NCBI GenBank assembly: GCA_937916485.1
Contig: CALFSV010000036.1
Location: 62,001 to 126,000 of the forward strand
DNA length: 64,000 nt
Direction of reading: 5' to 3'
Origin: an uncultured Paracoccaceae bacterium
GTDB taxonomy: Bacteria > Pseudomonadota > Alphaproteobacteria > Rhodobacterales > Rhodobacteraceae
Position numbers and translations under genes: made by a program. Below the pieces are notes generated by a model. The model had not been told where the DNA came from. It worked only from the letters and a program-made list of their open reading frames with translations, and did not search any database. Numbering within the stretch: the first letter of the stretch is position 1; the number at the start of each line of letters is the position of its first letter. Positions 53,330 through 63,952 of the stretch are shown here, piece by piece.

Positions 53330-53436
53330 ATGGATCTCTTTGGACAGGTCTCATTGCGCACCGCCTACATCAGGGCTTCTTGTTGTGAGCGCGCATCAAC
53401 TATGGTTCCATCGAACCAGTTTCAGACGAGGACGAC

Positions 53437-54750
53437 ATGTTCAAATCCCTGTTGACGGTCATTTCCGCACTCTTCCTGGCCTTGCCGGCGATTGCCCAAA
53501 GCCCGCTGCGGATCGAAATTACCGAAGGTGTGATCGAACCACTGCCCGTAGCCGTGCCCATGTTCCAAGCGGAAACGGCCGGGGCCGAGGGCCTTGCCTC
53601 TGACATATCCCGGCTGGTGGCGGCCGATCTGGTCGGGACCGGGCTTTTTCGTGAGATCCCGTCGAGTGCCTTCATCAGCCAGGTCAGCAATTTTGGCCAA
53701 CCGCTGGCCTATGCCGACTGGCGGGCGATCAACGCCCAGGCTGTCGTTACCGGGGCGGTGGCGATCAACGGCAACCAGATGACGGTCAAGTTTCGCCTTT
53801 ACGACGTCTTTTCGGGCGCTGAACTGGGCGAGGGGTTGCAGTTCGCCGGGACAACGGCGGGCTGGCGCCGGATGGGCCATAAGGTGGCCGATGCGGTCTA
53901 TAGCCGGATCACGGGCGAGTCGGGCTACTTTGACAGCCGGGTCGTCTATGTCGCGGAAAGCGGTCCAAAGGATAACCGGCTCAAGCGACTGGCCATCATG
54001 GACTATGACGGGGCGAATGTGCAGTTCCTGACCGACAGCGCGTCCCTTGTACTGGCACCAAGGTTCTCGGCCACCGGCGACCGGGTCCTGTACACCAGTT
54101 ATGAAAGCGGCTTTCCCCGGATCAACCTTCTTGACGTCGCCTCGGTCGGACGACGGCAGCTGACGACAGAAGCCGGAGAGATGGCCTTTTCTCCAAGATT
54201 CTCGCGGGATGGGGCCTCGGTCATCTACAGCCTTTCGAACGGTGGCAATACCGACATCTACCGCACTGATCTTTCGACAGGTGCTCACGTCCGCCTGACC
54301 TCGGCACCCTCGATCGAGACCGCGCCTTCGCTGTCACCTGATGGCACCCAGATCGTGTTCGAGAGTGACCGGTCCGGCACCCAGCAGTTGTACATCATGT
54401 CCGCCAATGGCGGAGAGCCGCGCCGGATTTCCTTTGGTCAGGGCCGCTATGGATCGCCGGTCTGGTCGCCTCGTGGCGATTTGGTGGCCTTTACCAAACA
54501 AAACGCCGGGCGCTTTCACATCGGTGTCATGCGGACCGACGGCTCGGAAGAGCGTTTGTTGACCGCATCATTCCTTGACGAAAGCCCGACCTGGGCCCCG
54601 AATGGCCGTGTTCTGATGTTCACCCGCGAAACCCAAGGCGCCGCGGGCGGGCCATCGCTGTATAGTGTGGACATCTCGGGGCGGAACCTGCGGCAGGTTC
54701 CGATCCAGGGGTTTGCATCGGACGCGTCCTGGGGCCCGCTGCAACGCTGA
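53437..54750 (+). CDS. tolB: Tol-Pal system beta-propeller protein TolB
   Basis: A protein of 437 residues. The signal peptide ([16 protein letters not shown]) ends in AQS. The N-terminal alpha/beta domain (about 25-160) is followed by WD40-like beta-propeller repeats with the recurring [35 protein letters not shown] and [18 protein letters not shown] units. The protein is periplasmic and exchanges between TolA and Pal. It is 107 bases after tolA. Confidence 0.96.
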   Translation: MFKSLLTVISALFLALPAIAQSPLRIEITEGVIEPLPVAVPMFQAETAGAEGLASDISRLVAADLVGTGLFREIPSSAFISQVSNFGQPLAYADWRAINAQAVVTGAVAINGNQMTVKFRLYDVFSGAELGEGLQFAGTTAGWRRMGHKVADAVYSRITGESGYFDSRVVYVAESGPKDNRLKRLAIMDYDGANVQFLTDSASLVLAPRFSATGDRVLYTSYESGFPRINLLDVASVGRRQLTTEAGEMAFSPRFSRDGASVIYSLSNGGNTDIYRTDLSTGAHVRLTSAPSIETAPSLSPDGTQIVFESDRSGTQQLYIMSANGGEPRRISFGQGRYGSPVWSPRGDLVAFTKQNAGRFHIGVMRTDGSEERLLTASFLDESPTWAPNGRVLMFTRETQGAAGGPSLYSVDISGRNLRQVPIQGFASDASWGPLQR

Positions 54751-54839
54751 GATATTTTGTGAAGGAGGCAGTCATTCCCCCTTCGCGGTCAATGTGATAA
54801 AAGATCGTCAATCCCACGGCACACAACAAGGGCGAAGGT

Positions 54840-55367
54840 ATGAGCAGAATTATCACCGCGGCGATCCTGATTGCCGGAATGGGCCTTTCGGCCTGCACCA
54901 ACCCGAACCGCTTTGGTGGCGGAGGCGGCGTTGACCCCAATGCAGCATTCAACAACCCCGGCTTTGATCAGAACGGTCTTGCCGGTGCAGGTGATCCGAC
55001 GAGCCCGCAATACTTCAGCCAGGCCATCGGCGACCGGGTTCTGTTCCAGGTCGACCAGTCGACCCTGACCTCCGAAGGCATGGCGACCCTGGATGGTCAG
55101 GCACAATGGCTGCTGACCAACGCAGATTACCTTGCCGTCATTGAAGGCCATGCGGACGAGCAGGGCACGCGGGAATACAACGTGGCGCTTGGCGCACGCC
55201 GCGCCAATGCGGTGCGGGAGTACCTGATTTCCCGGGGCGTTCCGTCCTCGCGATTGCGCACGGTCAGCTATGGCAAAGAGCGGCCGGTGGCTGTGTGTTC
55301 GGATGAATCGTGCTACTCTCAGAACCGGCGGGCCGTGACGATCATTTCGATCGGCTCGCTAAGCTAA
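54840..55367 (+). CDS. pal: Peptidoglycan-associated lipoprotein Pal
   Basis: A protein of 175 residues with a lipoprotein signal ending in the lipobox LSAC, Cys19 being the lipidated residue. After a Gly/Asn-rich linker, the OmpA-like C-terminal domain binds peptidoglycan (EGHADEQGTREYNVALGARRA, in part, with the conserved Asp/Arg contacts). It is anchored in the inner leaflet of the outer membrane. It lies in the middle of the tol-pal cluster. Confidence 0.96.
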   Translation: MSRIITAAILIAGMGLSACTNPNRFGGGGGVDPNAAFNNPGFDQNGLAGAGDPTSPQYFSQAIGDRVLFQVDQSTLTSEGMATLDGQAQWLLTNADYLAVIEGHADEQGTREYNVALGARRANAVREYLISRGVPSSRLRTVSYGKERPVAVCSDESCYSQNRRAVTIISIGSLS

Positions 55368-55387
55368 GTCTGGATCCGGGGGACAGT

Positions 55388-56212
55388 ATGGTGGCTTGGA
55401 AAGCCTTGATGGTTGGTGCGCTCTTTCTGGGCATGCCAGGGGCTGTGGTGGCGCAAGATCAGACACTGGCGGACATCCGCCAGCAACTGTCCACGATGTA
55501 CGTTGAGATTCAGCGCCTCAGGACAGAGTTGTCGACGACGGGCGCGCCGCCTCAGGTCGGGGGCGGCAACACCCTGCTCGAGCGGATCGACGCGATCGAG
55601 GCTGAGCTTCAGCGCCTGACCTCCAAGACCGAAGAGCTGGAGTTTCGCATCAATCGCATCACCGTTGATGGTACCAATCGAATCGGTGATCTGGAGTTTC
55701 GGCTTTGCGAGATCGAGCCTGGCTGCGACATCGGTGCCCTGGGCGACACACCGTCGCTGGGTGGGGTAGACAGCGCAGCTGGCGTGCCTTTGCCGCAACC
55801 AGCGCCGGACCCGACTGGACCGGCACTGGCCCTTGGGGAACAGTCGGACTTTGATCTTGCCCGTGCCGCACTCGAGGAAAGCGATTTTCAGGGGGCGGCT
55901 GACAAGTTCACGACCTTTGTCCAGACCTATCCCGGCGGTCCGCTGAGTTCAGAGGCTTATTACCTACGGGGCGAGGCCCTCGAAGGATTGGGTCAGATGA
56001 GCCAGGCCGCCCGGTCATATCTCGACAGCTTTTCCGGCGATCCAAGCGGGGTGGTCGCACCTGATGCCCTGTTCAAGCTGGGGATTTCTCTTGCTGCCCT
56101 GGGTCAGGTTGCTGACGCCTGCGTCACCCTGAACGAGGTCCCATTGCGCTTTCCCGCGACGGCGGCCGCTGGTGATGCACAGCAGGCCATGCTGGATCTG
56201 GCTTGCCCCTGA
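55388..56212 (+). CDS. cpoB: Tol-Pal-associated protein CpoB (YbgF)
   Basis: A protein of 274 residues from MVAWKALMVGALFLGMPGAVVAQ (55388, in part), a cleavable signal peptide. A coiled coil follows (about 28-110, with heptads such as LADIRQQLSTMYVEIQRLRTEL, in part), then a linker and TPR repeats (DLARAALEESDFQGAADKF onward). CpoB coordinates peptidoglycan synthesis with Tol-Pal constriction. Its stop overlaps the TTG start of tilS by ten bases. Confidence 0.92.
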   Translation: MVAWKALMVGALFLGMPGAVVAQDQTLADIRQQLSTMYVEIQRLRTELSTTGAPPQVGGGNTLLERIDAIEAELQRLTSKTEELEFRINRITVDGTNRIGDLEFRLCEIEPGCDIGALGDTPSLGGVDSAAGVPLPQPAPDPTGPALALGEQSDFDLARAALEESDFQGAADKFTTFVQTYPGGPLSSEAYYLRGEALEGLGQMSQAARSYLDSFSGDPSGVVAPDALFKLGISLAALGQVADACVTLNEVPLRFPATAAAGDAQQAMLDLACP

Positions 56213-57450
56213 CACCTGAAGCGGCCTTCACCAATGCCCTTGCGACCGTCAGCGGCCCCGAGGCCCGCGTCGGGGTCGCAGTGTCGGGCGGTGGCGACAG
56301 CATGGCCCTTTTGGTGCTGGCTATCGACTGGGGGCGGCGGACCAGGACACAGATTTTTGCTGCGACAGTTGATCATGGCCTGCGACCGGCCTCCGCCGAT
56401 GAGGCGCAGGTAGTCGCGACCTTTTGCGCCGCTCTTGATATCCCGCACCAGACGCTGGTCTGGAAGGACTGGGATCGCAAAGGCAATGTTCAGGCCAAGG
56501 CTCGGGATGCGCGGCGCGGGTTGCTGCGGGACTGGGCGCAGCACCTTGGCCTGACCACTGTTATTTTGGGGCATACGGCCGACGACCAGGCCGAAACGGT
56601 CCTGATGCGTCTTGCCCGCGGTTCTGGCGTTGACGGTTTGGCGGGCATGGCGGCCCGGCCTGATGCCCTTTTCTTGCGGCCGCTACTGCGTGTGACCCGG
56701 GCCGACCTGCGCACCCTTTTGACGGATCGCGGGATTGCCTGGCAGGACGATCCGTCAAACGACGATCTGCACTTTGATCGGGTCAAGGCCCGTCAAATGC
56801 TGCCAGTTCTTGCCGAACTGGGTCTTAGCGCGGATCGGTTGATCCAGACCGCAGCCCATATGGAGCGGGCCAGCGCAAGCCTCTGGCAGGCTGCCGCTGC
56901 CTTTGCTCGGACCCACTCCCGAAGCGAAGCGGGGGACCTGGTGTTCGACTCCGCAATCCTGGCCGAACCCTGGGGCGATACAGAGCCCCGCTGCCTTGCC
57001 GCTGCCCTGCGCTGGATGGGCGGCCGTGACTACAGGCCCCGTTTTACGGCCCTCTCGGACGCGGTGCAGGCCGTGCGTCGGGCTGAGCAGCGCACGTTGA
57101 ACGGTGTTATTTGGATCCCCGAAGCGGGCGGTCTTCGCCTGTCGCGGGAATTGTCCAAGACGCAGGCCCCCGTTTGTGTGAGTGGCGAAACGACCATGTG
57201 GGATAAGCGCTGGGAAATCACCGCCCCGGACGGATACGCGGTGGGACCGGACACCCGGATTGGTGCCCTTGGCGATCATATCACCGATTGTCCCGACTGG
57301 CGGTCGGTGGGGCTGCCGCGGGCCTGTTTGATGGCGACGCCCGGCATCTTTGAGCAAGGCGGACTGATAGCCGCCCCAATCGCCGGGTTCCGCGCCGGCT
57401 GGACGGCGCGGATTGTCGCGGATTTTCCCTGCTTTTTGCTTTCGCATTGA
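56203..57450 (+). CDS. tilS: tRNA(Ile)-lysidine synthase TilS
   Basis: A protein of 415 residues. The PP-loop SGGGDS is at residues 28-33 and GHTADDQAETVLMRLARGSG is the second signature. It attaches lysine to C34 of the minor tRNA-Ile to switch its decoding from AUG to AUA. The start used is a TTG (56203) inside the 3' end of cpoB; no ATG fits. The C-terminal domain is divergent, as is common in alphaproteobacteria. Confidence 0.9.
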   Translation: MPLTPEAAFTNALATVSGPEARVGVAVSGGGDSMALLVLAIDWGRRTRTQIFAATVDHGLRPASADEAQVVATFCAALDIPHQTLVWKDWDRKGNVQAKARDARRGLLRDWAQHLGLTTVILGHTADDQAETVLMRLARGSGVDGLAGMAARPDALFLRPLLRVTRADLRTLLTDRGIAWQDDPSNDDLHFDRVKARQMLPVLAELGLSADRLIQTAAHMERASASLWQAAAAFARTHSRSEAGDLVFDSAILAEPWGDTEPRCLAAALRWMGGRDYRPRFTALSDAVQAVRRAEQRTLNGVIWIPEAGGLRLSRELSKTQAPVCVSGETTMWDKRWEITAPDGYAVGPDTRIGALGDHITDCPDWRSVGLPRACLMATPGIFEQGGLIAAPIAGFRAGWTARIVADFPCFLLSH

Positions 57451-57536
57451 ACAATGTCCGCCGATGTCTATCTTATGGATAACTGATGCCGGGGCAGGGT
57501 CCCTGCATGTCTTACCGAGATTCAAAGGAGAACTCC

Positions 57537-59456
57537 TTGGGCAACGCGAGAAATATCGCTTTTTGGGTCGTGCTTTTCCTGCTGATCCTGGCCTTGTTCA
57601 ACCTGTTCAACGGCAATCAGACGACGCTGCAGTCCAACAGTCGCAGCTATTCTGACTTTGTCGCGCAGGTAGAAAGCGGGGCGGTGGCGCAGGTCACGCT
57701 CGATGGTGAACAGATTCGCTATCGTGGCACCGACGGCCGTGACTACGTCACGATCAAACCTCAGGATGCTGAGGTCACCAATCTGCTGATCAACGAGAAT
57801 ATCCCCGTTTCGGCGCGCAGCCAGGAACAGTCGGGTTTCACGACCTTCCTTCTTAGCCTTCTGCCCTTCCTTCTGCTGATCGGCGTCTGGGTCTACTTTA
57901 TGAACCGGATGCAGGGCGGAGGACGTGGCGGCGCTATGGGTTTTGGCAAATCCAAGGCCAAGTTGCTGACCGAAAAGCACGGCCGCGTCACCTTTGACGA
58001 TGTCGCCGGCATCGACGAGGCCAAGGAAGAGCTGGAAGAGATCGTCGAATTCCTGCGTAACCCGCAGAAGTTCAGCCGTCTTGGTGGCAAGATCCCCAAA
58101 GGCGCATTGCTTGTGGGCCCTCCGGGGACCGGTAAGACGCTGCTGGCCCGCGCCATCGCAGGCGAGGCGGGTGTCCCATTCTTCACCATCTCGGGCTCCG
58201 ACTTTGTCGAAATGTTCGTGGGTGTCGGTGCATCCCGTGTCCGCGACATGTTCGAACAGGGCAAGAAAAACGCGCCTTGCATTGTTTTTATCGACGAGAT
58301 TGACGCCGTGGGCCGGTCCCGTGGTGCCGGCTACGGCGGTGGCAACGACGAGCGTGAGCAGACGCTGAACCAGCTTCTGGTTGAAATGGACGGTTTTGAG
58401 GCGAACGAAGGTATCATCATCGTGGCGGCGACCAACCGTCCCGACGTTCTTGACCCCGCCTTGCTGCGTCCCGGCCGCTTTGACCGTCAGGTCACAGTGC
58501 CCAACCCCGACATCAAGGGCCGCGAAAAGATCCTGGGCGTTCACGCCCGCAAGGTCCCCTTGGGCCCTGACGTCGACCTGCGCATCATCGCACGCGGCAC
58601 ACCGGGTTTTTCGGGCGCTGATCTGGCCAACCTGGTCAACGAATCTGCGCTGATGGCAGCTCGTGTTGGCAGGCGTTTCGTGACGATGATCGACTTTGAA
58701 TCCGCCAAGGACAAAGTGATGATGGGGGCAGAGCGCCGGTCCATGGTCATGTCCGAGGACGAAAAAAAGTTGACCGCCTACCACGAAGCCGGTCACGCCA
58801 TCGTCGGTCTGAACGTTCCGCAGCATGATCCGATCCATAAGGCGACGATCATCCCGCGCGGCCGTGCCCTTGGTCTTGTTCTGTCCCTGCCAGAGCGGGA
58901 TCAGCTGAGCGTCAGCTTTACCAAGTACAAGTCCAAGATCGCCATGGCGATGGGTGGCAAGGTGGCGGAAGAGCTGATCTTTGGACCGGAAAACGTCACA
59001 TCCGGCGCGACCTCTGACATTCAGCAAGTGTCCAAGATTGCACGTGCCATGGTGACCCAGTTCGGCATGTCCGAAAAGATCGGCCACATCGACTACGCCA
59101 ATGAGCAGCAAAGCTATCTTGGCGCCTATGGCGGCGGCACCAACCACTCGGCCGAGACGCAGAAGCTGATCGACGAAGAAGTGCGCCGGATCATCGACGA
59201 GGGCTATGAGCGCGCCAAGGCGATCCTGACCGAAAAGCGGGACGATCTGGAGCGTCTGGCCCAGGGGCTGCTGGAGTATGAGACCCTGACAGGGATCGAG
59301 ATCACCAAGGTCATCGCGGGAGAGCCGCTGAACCGTGGCGACGACACCGATGACGGCATGCCCCAAGGTCCGGGATCCTCGGTCACGGCGATCCCCAAGA
59401 CCAAGCCGCGCAAGCCAAAGACGGATGGCGGGATGGAGCCTGAGCCCACCCTTTGA
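57537..59456 (+). CDS. ftsH: ATP-dependent zinc metalloprotease FtsH
   Basis: A protein of 639 residues. I start it at the TTG at 57537 ([19 protein letters not shown] follows) because GGAG lies at the right distance and alphaproteobacterial FtsH proteins begin this way; the frame is open to 57486. Two membrane helices (about 7-25 and 102-122) flank a periplasmic domain. The AAA domain has Walker A GPPGTGKT (194-201) and Walker B DEID (253-256), and the zinc site is HEAGH (416-420). It degrades membrane and regulatory proteins. A terminator follows. Confidence 0.96.
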   Translation: MGNARNIAFWVVLFLLILALFNLFNGNQTTLQSNSRSYSDFVAQVESGAVAQVTLDGEQIRYRGTDGRDYVTIKPQDAEVTNLLINENIPVSARSQEQSGFTTFLLSLLPFLLLIGVWVYFMNRMQGGGRGGAMGFGKSKAKLLTEKHGRVTFDDVAGIDEAKEELEEIVEFLRNPQKFSRLGGKIPKGALLVGPPGTGKTLLARAIAGEAGVPFFTISGSDFVEMFVGVGASRVRDMFEQGKKNAPCIVFIDEIDAVGRSRGAGYGGGNDEREQTLNQLLVEMDGFEANEGIIIVAATNRPDVLDPALLRPGRFDRQVTVPNPDIKGREKILGVHARKVPLGPDVDLRIIARGTPGFSGADLANLVNESALMAARVGRRFVTMIDFESAKDKVMMGAERRSMVMSEDEKKLTAYHEAGHAIVGLNVPQHDPIHKATIIPRGRALGLVLSLPERDQLSVSFTKYKSKIAMAMGGKVAEELIFGPENVTSGATSDIQQVSKIARAMVTQFGMSEKIGHIDYANEQQSYLGAYGGGTNHSAETQKLIDEEVRRIIDEGYERAKAILTEKRDDLERLAQGLLEYETLTGIEITKVIAGEPLNRGDDTDDGMPQGPGSSVTAIPKTKPRKPKTDGGMEPEPTL

Positions 59457-59481
59457 TCCATCCATGGACGGCCTGAAAACC

Positions 59482-59514
59482 ACCCCGGTGCCCGCAAGGT
59501 CGCCGGGGTTTTTC
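59482..59514 (+). terminator. Intrinsic terminator of ftsH
   Basis: ACCCCGG and CCGGGGT form a seven-base-pair stem with a 14-base loop, followed by TTTTT. It is placed 26 bases after the ftsH stop. Confidence 0.85.
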
Positions 59515-59592
59515 GTTTTAAGGCAGTATCCGGGTTGAGCGGGTCTGCCGCATCTGGCAGGTCTGAGCCAAACCAAACAACAGGAGCCGCCG

Positions 59593-60180
59593 ATGCCCGC
59601 CCTCGTCCCGACTGATCTGACAGGAACGATCACCTGGCTTGGCCGGGTTCCGCACCGCGACGCGCCCGAGATCGAGACCGTCGCCTTGGCCGAGCTGGCC
59701 CTGACCTTTGCCGGTGCCAAGGACGAGGTGCACGCCGGTCTCACGCGGCCGTCGTGCAGCCGGGTCGTTGCGCAATACCGCAAGGGGACCGAGATCCGGA
59801 ACGTCCGCCAGTTGTCCGTGGTGAGTGCGGAAGAACTGGCCACCATTGCCGCCAAGCTTGACCTTGATGCGATCGACCCTGCCTGGATGGGTGCCTCTGT
59901 CGTCATCTCCGGACTGCCAGATTTCAGCCATTTGCCGCCGTCATCCCGGCTTCAGTTCGAGGGCGGATGCACCATCACTGTCGACATGCAGAACCAGCCC
60001 TGCCAGTTCCCGGCAAAGACGATCGAACAGGCGCGGCCCGGCCACGGAAAGGGTTTCAAGCCTGCCGCCGAAGGGTTGCGGGGGGTGACAGCCTGGGTCG
60101 AGCGCGAGGGCCTGTTGAAGATTGGCGCAAAGGTCAGGTTGCATGTTCCCTCGCAGCGGCATTGGACGGGCATGGACTGA
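59593..60180 (+). CDS. MOSC domain-containing protein
   Basis: A protein of 195 residues. The layout and motifs (HAGLTRPSCSRVVAQYRKGTEIRN, in part; LTLMRSTLP is not in this frame; FEGGCTITVDMQNQPC with two Cys; HGKGFKPAAEGLRGVTAWVE) fit short MOSC proteins, which are thought to bind a sulfur or molybdenum-cofactor-related group. Family members include the C-terminal domain of Mo-cofactor sulfurase and the YiiM type. A substrate cannot be given. It lies between ftsH and fhs with its own Shine-Dalgarno (AGGAG). Confidence 0.8.
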   Translation: MPALVPTDLTGTITWLGRVPHRDAPEIETVALAELALTFAGAKDEVHAGLTRPSCSRVVAQYRKGTEIRNVRQLSVVSAEELATIAAKLDLDAIDPAWMGASVVISGLPDFSHLPPSSRLQFEGGCTITVDMQNQPCQFPAKTIEQARPGHGKGFKPAAEGLRGVTAWVEREGLLKIGAKVRLHVPSQRHWTGMD

Positions 60181-60333
60181 TCGTGCGTTTCGGTTTCCCA
60201 TCCGAAACCACATTCGACCCGCCCGACGATTCCAGTGTCGAAAATGTCGGAAACGCTGTTCAGGACGGTGAAACCCCCGATTAGAACCGTCGATGAAAGA
60301 ACGGGCCCGCCGGCCCGGCCAAGGGGACCTGAC

Positions 60334-62010
60334 ATGAGCTTCAAGACCGATATCGAGATTGCCCGCGAGGCCGTCAAACGTCCGATCCAGGAGATCGGGG
60401 CAAAGCTGGGCATCGGCAGCGACGACTTGCTGCCCTATGGCCACGACAAGGCCAAGCTGAGCCAAAGCTTTATCGACAGCGTTCAGGACCGGCCGAATGG
60501 CAAGCTTATCCTTGTCACCGCGATCAACCCCACCCCTGCGGGCGAGGGCAAGACGACCACCACCGTTGGACTTGGCGATGGTCTGAACCGGATCGGCAAG
60601 AAGGCGGCGATCTGCATTCGCGAAGCCTCGCTTGGTCCGAACTTCGGGATGAAGGGCGGGGCCGCTGGCGGTGGCATGGCACAGGTGGTGCCGATGGAGG
60701 ATATGAACCTACACTTCACCGGCGATTTCCACGCGATTACCAGCGCCCACAATCTGCTGTCAGCCATGATCGACAACCACATCTACTGGGGCAACGATCT
60801 TGAGATCGACCTCCGCCGTGTCGTCTGGCGGCGTGTGCTGGACATGAACGACCGGGCGCTGCGCCAGATCACGGCAAGCCTTGGCGGCGTTGCCAACGGC
60901 TTCCCCCGCGAAACCGGTTTTGACATCACCGTCGCCTCCGAAGTGATGGCCATCCTGTGCCTTGCGCGGAACCTCAAGGACCTGCAACAGCGTCTGGGCG
61001 ACATGATCGTGGCCTATCGCCGCGACAAGAGCCCGGTGTTCTGCCGCGATATCAAGGCCGATGGGGCCATGACGGTCCTTCTGAAGGACGCGATGCAGCC
61101 CAACCTCGTGCAAACGCTGGAAAACAACCCGGCCTTCGTGCATGGCGGACCGTTTGCCAATATCGCCCATGGATGCAACTCGGTCACGGCAACGACGACG
61201 GCCCTCAAGATTGCTGACTACGTCGTGACAGAAGCGGGCTTTGGCGCTGACCTTGGCGCCGAGAAGTTCATGAACATCAAATGCCGCAAGGCGGGTCTTG
61301 CCCCCGATGCAGTAGTGCTGGTGGCGACCGTGCGGGCGATGAAGATGAATGGCGGCGTCGCCAAGGCCGACCTTGGGGCCGAGAACGTGGCCGCCGTGCA
61401 AAGCGGATGCCCAAACCTTGGCCGGCACATCGAGAACGTGAAATCCTTTGGGGTGCCCGTCGTCGTCGCCATCAACCACTTTGTCACTGATACCGACGCC
61501 GAAGTGCAAGCGGTCAAGGACTACGTCGCAGCTCAGGGCGCCGAGGCCGTGTTGTGCAAGCATTGGGCCAAAGGCTCTGCCGGGATCGAGGATCTGGCCC
61601 ATAAGGTCGTCGAGATGGCCGAAAGCGGCACGTCGGATTTCGCCACCCTCTACCCGGACGAGATGCCCTTGTTCGAAAAAATCGAAACGATCGCCAAGGG
61701 CATCTACCGGGCGGATGAAGTTCTGGCGGACAAGTCCGTGCGCGCCCAGCTGAAGACCTGGGAAGAGCAGGGCTATGGTCATCTGCCGATCTGCATGGCC
61801 AAGACCCAGTATTCGTTCAGCACCGACCCCAACCTGCGCGGCGCACCGACCGGCCATTCGGTCCCGATCCGCGAAGTCAGACTGTCGGCAGGGGCCGGTT
61901 TCGTGGTCGTCATCTGCGGTGAGATCATGACGATGCCGGGCCTGCCCCGGGTGCCCTCCGCCGAAACCATCCGGCTGAACGACAACGGTCAGATCGAGGG
62001 ACTGTTTTAA
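60334..62010 (+). CDS. fhs: Formate--tetrahydrofolate ligase
   Basis: A protein of 558 residues from [14 protein letters not shown] (60334), preceded by AAGGGGA. The nucleotide-binding [11 protein letters not shown] is at residues 67-77, with [15 protein letters not shown] and the C-terminal EIMTMPGLP also typical. It joins formate to tetrahydrofolate using ATP to give 10-formyl-THF. The folD gene follows on the same strand with a degenerate palindrome between them, so the two act in sequence. With the fds operon in this window, formate can be either oxidised or assimilated. Confidence 0.97.
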   Translation: MSFKTDIEIAREAVKRPIQEIGAKLGIGSDDLLPYGHDKAKLSQSFIDSVQDRPNGKLILVTAINPTPAGEGKTTTTVGLGDGLNRIGKKAAICIREASLGPNFGMKGGAAGGGMAQVVPMEDMNLHFTGDFHAITSAHNLLSAMIDNHIYWGNDLEIDLRRVVWRRVLDMNDRALRQITASLGGVANGFPRETGFDITVASEVMAILCLARNLKDLQQRLGDMIVAYRRDKSPVFCRDIKADGAMTVLLKDAMQPNLVQTLENNPAFVHGGPFANIAHGCNSVTATTTALKIADYVVTEAGFGADLGAEKFMNIKCRKAGLAPDAVVLVATVRAMKMNGGVAKADLGAENVAAVQSGCPNLGRHIENVKSFGVPVVVAINHFVTDTDAEVQAVKDYVAAQGAEAVLCKHWAKGSAGIEDLAHKVVEMAESGTSDFATLYPDEMPLFEKIETIAKGIYRADEVLADKSVRAQLKTWEEQGYGHLPICMAKTQYSFSTDPNLRGAPTGHSVPIREVRLSAGAGFVVVICGEIMTMPGLPRVPSAETIRLNDNGQIEGLF

Positions 62011-62036
62011 GGGGGGTGGGTTAAAACCCACCTTAC
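62011..62036. repeat. Dispersed palindrome (GTAAGGTGGGT family), degenerate copy 4
   Basis: The inner arms GGTGGGTT and AACCCACC are intact, and the right end CCTTAC is intact, but the left end reads GGGG instead of GTAA. It starts immediately after the fhs stop. It may form a hairpin between fhs and folD. Confidence 0.7.
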
Positions 62037-62081
62037 TTAGCCCACTGGCCTGCCCCTGCCGTCTTTGAAAGGACCCTCGAC

Positions 62082-62975
62082 ATGACCGCCACGATAATTG
62101 ACGGCAAGGCATTCGCCGCTACCGTCCGAGAGAAAGTTGCGGCCCATGTCGCCCGGATCAAGGTTGCAGCCGGGATCACCCCGGGTCTGGCGGTGGTGCT
62201 GGTCGGTGAAGATCCGGCAAGTCAGGTCTATGTCAGGTCCAAGGGCAAGCAAACGGTCGAGGCCGGGATGGCCTCGTTCGAGCACAAGCTGGATGCCGAT
62301 ACTGACGAGGCAACCTTGCTGGCGCTGATCGCCCAGCTGAACGCCGATCCGGCAGTGCACGGCATTCTGGTGCAGCTGCCTCTGCCCGCCCATCTGGACA
62401 GTGACCTTGTCATCAACAGCATCGACCCGGCCAAGGATGTGGATGGGTTCCACATCTCGAACGTCGGGCTTTTGGGGACGGGCCAGAAGGCCATGGTGCC
62501 CTGCACCCCGCTTGGATGCCTTATGCTGCTGCGCCACCAGCACGGTAGCCTGTCGGGCCTGAACGCAGTCGTCATCGGCCGTTCGAACATCGTGGGCAAA
62601 CCGATGGCCATGCTCTTGCTGGGCGATAGCTGCACGGTGACGGTCGCCCATTCCCGCACGAAGGATCTTCCTGCCGTTGTGCGGCAGGCTGACATCGTGA
62701 TTGCCGCGGTTGGTCGCCCCGAGATGGTGCCCGGCGATTGGATTAAGCCGGGGGCCACAGTCATCGACGTCGGCATCAACCGGGTTGAGGGTGAGGGTGG
62801 CAAGACGCGCCTTGTCGGCGACGTGGATTTTGCCAGCGCCGTCGAGGTTGCGGGCGCCATCACACCGGTTCCCGGTGGTGTCGGACCGATGACGATCGCC
62901 TGCCTGCTGGCCAATACAGTTACGGCCTGCTGTCGTGCGAATGGTCTGGAAGAGCCTGAGGGGCTGACGGCCTGA
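62082..62975 (+). CDS. folD: Bifunctional methylene-THF dehydrogenase / methenyl-THF cyclohydrolase
   Basis: A protein of 297 residues. The catalytic region has Tyr50 and Lys54 ([11 protein letters not shown]), the substrate loop [10 protein letters not shown] and the NADP-binding [10 protein letters not shown]. It interconverts 10-formyl-, methenyl- and methylene-THF, the steps following Fhs. It lies about 70 bases downstream of fhs. A short GC stem with a run of T follows the stop and may terminate the transcript. Confidence 0.97.
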   Translation: MTATIIDGKAFAATVREKVAAHVARIKVAAGITPGLAVVLVGEDPASQVYVRSKGKQTVEAGMASFEHKLDADTDEATLLALIAQLNADPAVHGILVQLPLPAHLDSDLVINSIDPAKDVDGFHISNVGLLGTGQKAMVPCTPLGCLMLLRHQHGSLSGLNAVVIGRSNIVGKPMAMLLLGDSCTVTVAHSRTKDLPAVVRQADIVIAAVGRPEMVPGDWIKPGATVIDVGINRVEGEGGKTRLVGDVDFASAVEVAGAITPVPGGVGPMTIACLLANTVTACCRANGLEEPEGLTA

Positions 62976-63217
62976 TAGGCTAGCGCCCTTTTTTCATAAT
63001 GCTGTCCGTCCGGGCAAAGAGATTTTGCAGTGCAAGGTCGCTCAGCTTTACGTAACGTCAAACGTTTCCTCGCATAAAGTTCACAATGCCGTGCTGGAAT
63101 GCACGAGTATGTTAGGTCAGATTGTTGCGTATGGTCTCGATCTAAATAAATGGCGCGTGAATTTTGTTGAGCTGGATTCAGGACGTAATTCCGACTGGAT
63201 GGCTACGCCGTTCCTGG

Positions 63218-63952
63218 GTGTCTTTTGAGTCACAGGTCTTTACCAAGGCCACTTTGGTCATGTGGATCACGAGTTCGATCCTGTTTGCCTTGGCCGGCCC
63301 CTTTGGCACATTCGAAGCGTTAGAGCCTGGCCTGCTTGTCGTTTACTGGAGCTCTCTCGTCGCATTGGCATTTCTTTTTGCCTACGCCATTCGGGCATTG
63401 TTCCACGGGCTGGCCCCCAAAATGCCACCACTGCAACGAGAAGCCTTTGTTGTAACACTGTTTTCCCTATCCTATACCCTTGCCCTTTTTCCGTTCACTG
63501 TCGGGCTGACGGGCGAACCCTGGACCAGTCAATTGAGCCGTCTTCATGTGTTTGGAATTAATGTCGCGCTGTCCATCGGTGTTGTCGCCACGCGCCACGT
63601 TATGGGAATTGATCCATTGTTCCCGACGGCTGAGAGTGAACCCCAGTTGCTGCGCCGATTGGATGGTGTGTCCGCACGCGAAATCCTGCGATTGGGTGTC
63701 GACGATCACTATGTCGTCGTCTTTTTAACGGGGGGGCGGACGGAACGGTTGCTTATGCGCTTTAGCGATGCGGTCCACGAGATCGAAGGGCTATCGGGCC
63801 ATACCGTTCATCGCTCTCACTGGGTTGCATCGGATGCGATCAAAGACACGGTCAAAGAAAAGGGCCGCGAAAAGCTCATCTTGATAGACGGGAGCGAAAT
63901 CCCCGTCAGCCGGACCTACCGCGAAGCCCTCGTCTCTGCGGGCCTGATCTAA
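63218..63952 (+). CDS. Membrane-anchored LytTR-type DNA-binding regulator
   Basis: About 244 residues from a GTG at 63218; a TTG at 63164 or the ATG at 63260 are other possible starts and none has a clear Shine-Dalgarno. Four hydrophobic segments occupy about residues 10-130. The C-terminal 95 residues match a LytTR DNA-binding domain (REILRLGVDDHYVVVFLTGGRTERLLMRFSDAVHEIEG, in part, then VHRSHWVASDAIK and VSRTYREALVSAGLI). Membrane-bound LytTR proteins are typical of alphaproteobacteria and often sense an envelope signal. The region before it (62976-63217) is AT-rich and may hold its promoter. The target genes are unknown. Confidence 0.8.
   Translation: MSFESQVFTKATLVMWITSSILFALAGPFGTFEALEPGLLVVYWSSLVALAFLFAYAIRALFHGLAPKMPPLQREAFVVTLFSLSYTLALFPFTVGLTGEPWTSQLSRLHVFGINVALSIGVVATRHVMGIDPLFPTAESEPQLLRRLDGVSAREILRLGVDDHYVVVFLTGGRTERLLMRFSDAVHEIEGLSGHTVHRSHWVASDAIKDTVKEKGREKLILIDGSEIPVSRTYREALVSAGLI

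Noticed and set aside
57522..59906. Minus-strand open frame of 794 residues
   Set aside because: Antisense to ftsH, whose AAA and zinc motifs are unambiguous; it also crosses the ftsH terminator. It is a shadow frame.
60760..62112. Minus-strand open frame of 450 residues
   Set aside because: Antisense to fhs; no motif and no ribosome site.
63025..63228. Plus-strand frame of 67 residues upstream of the LytTR gene
   Set aside because: No Shine-Dalgarno, no family features, and it overlaps the likely promoter and start region of the regulator.
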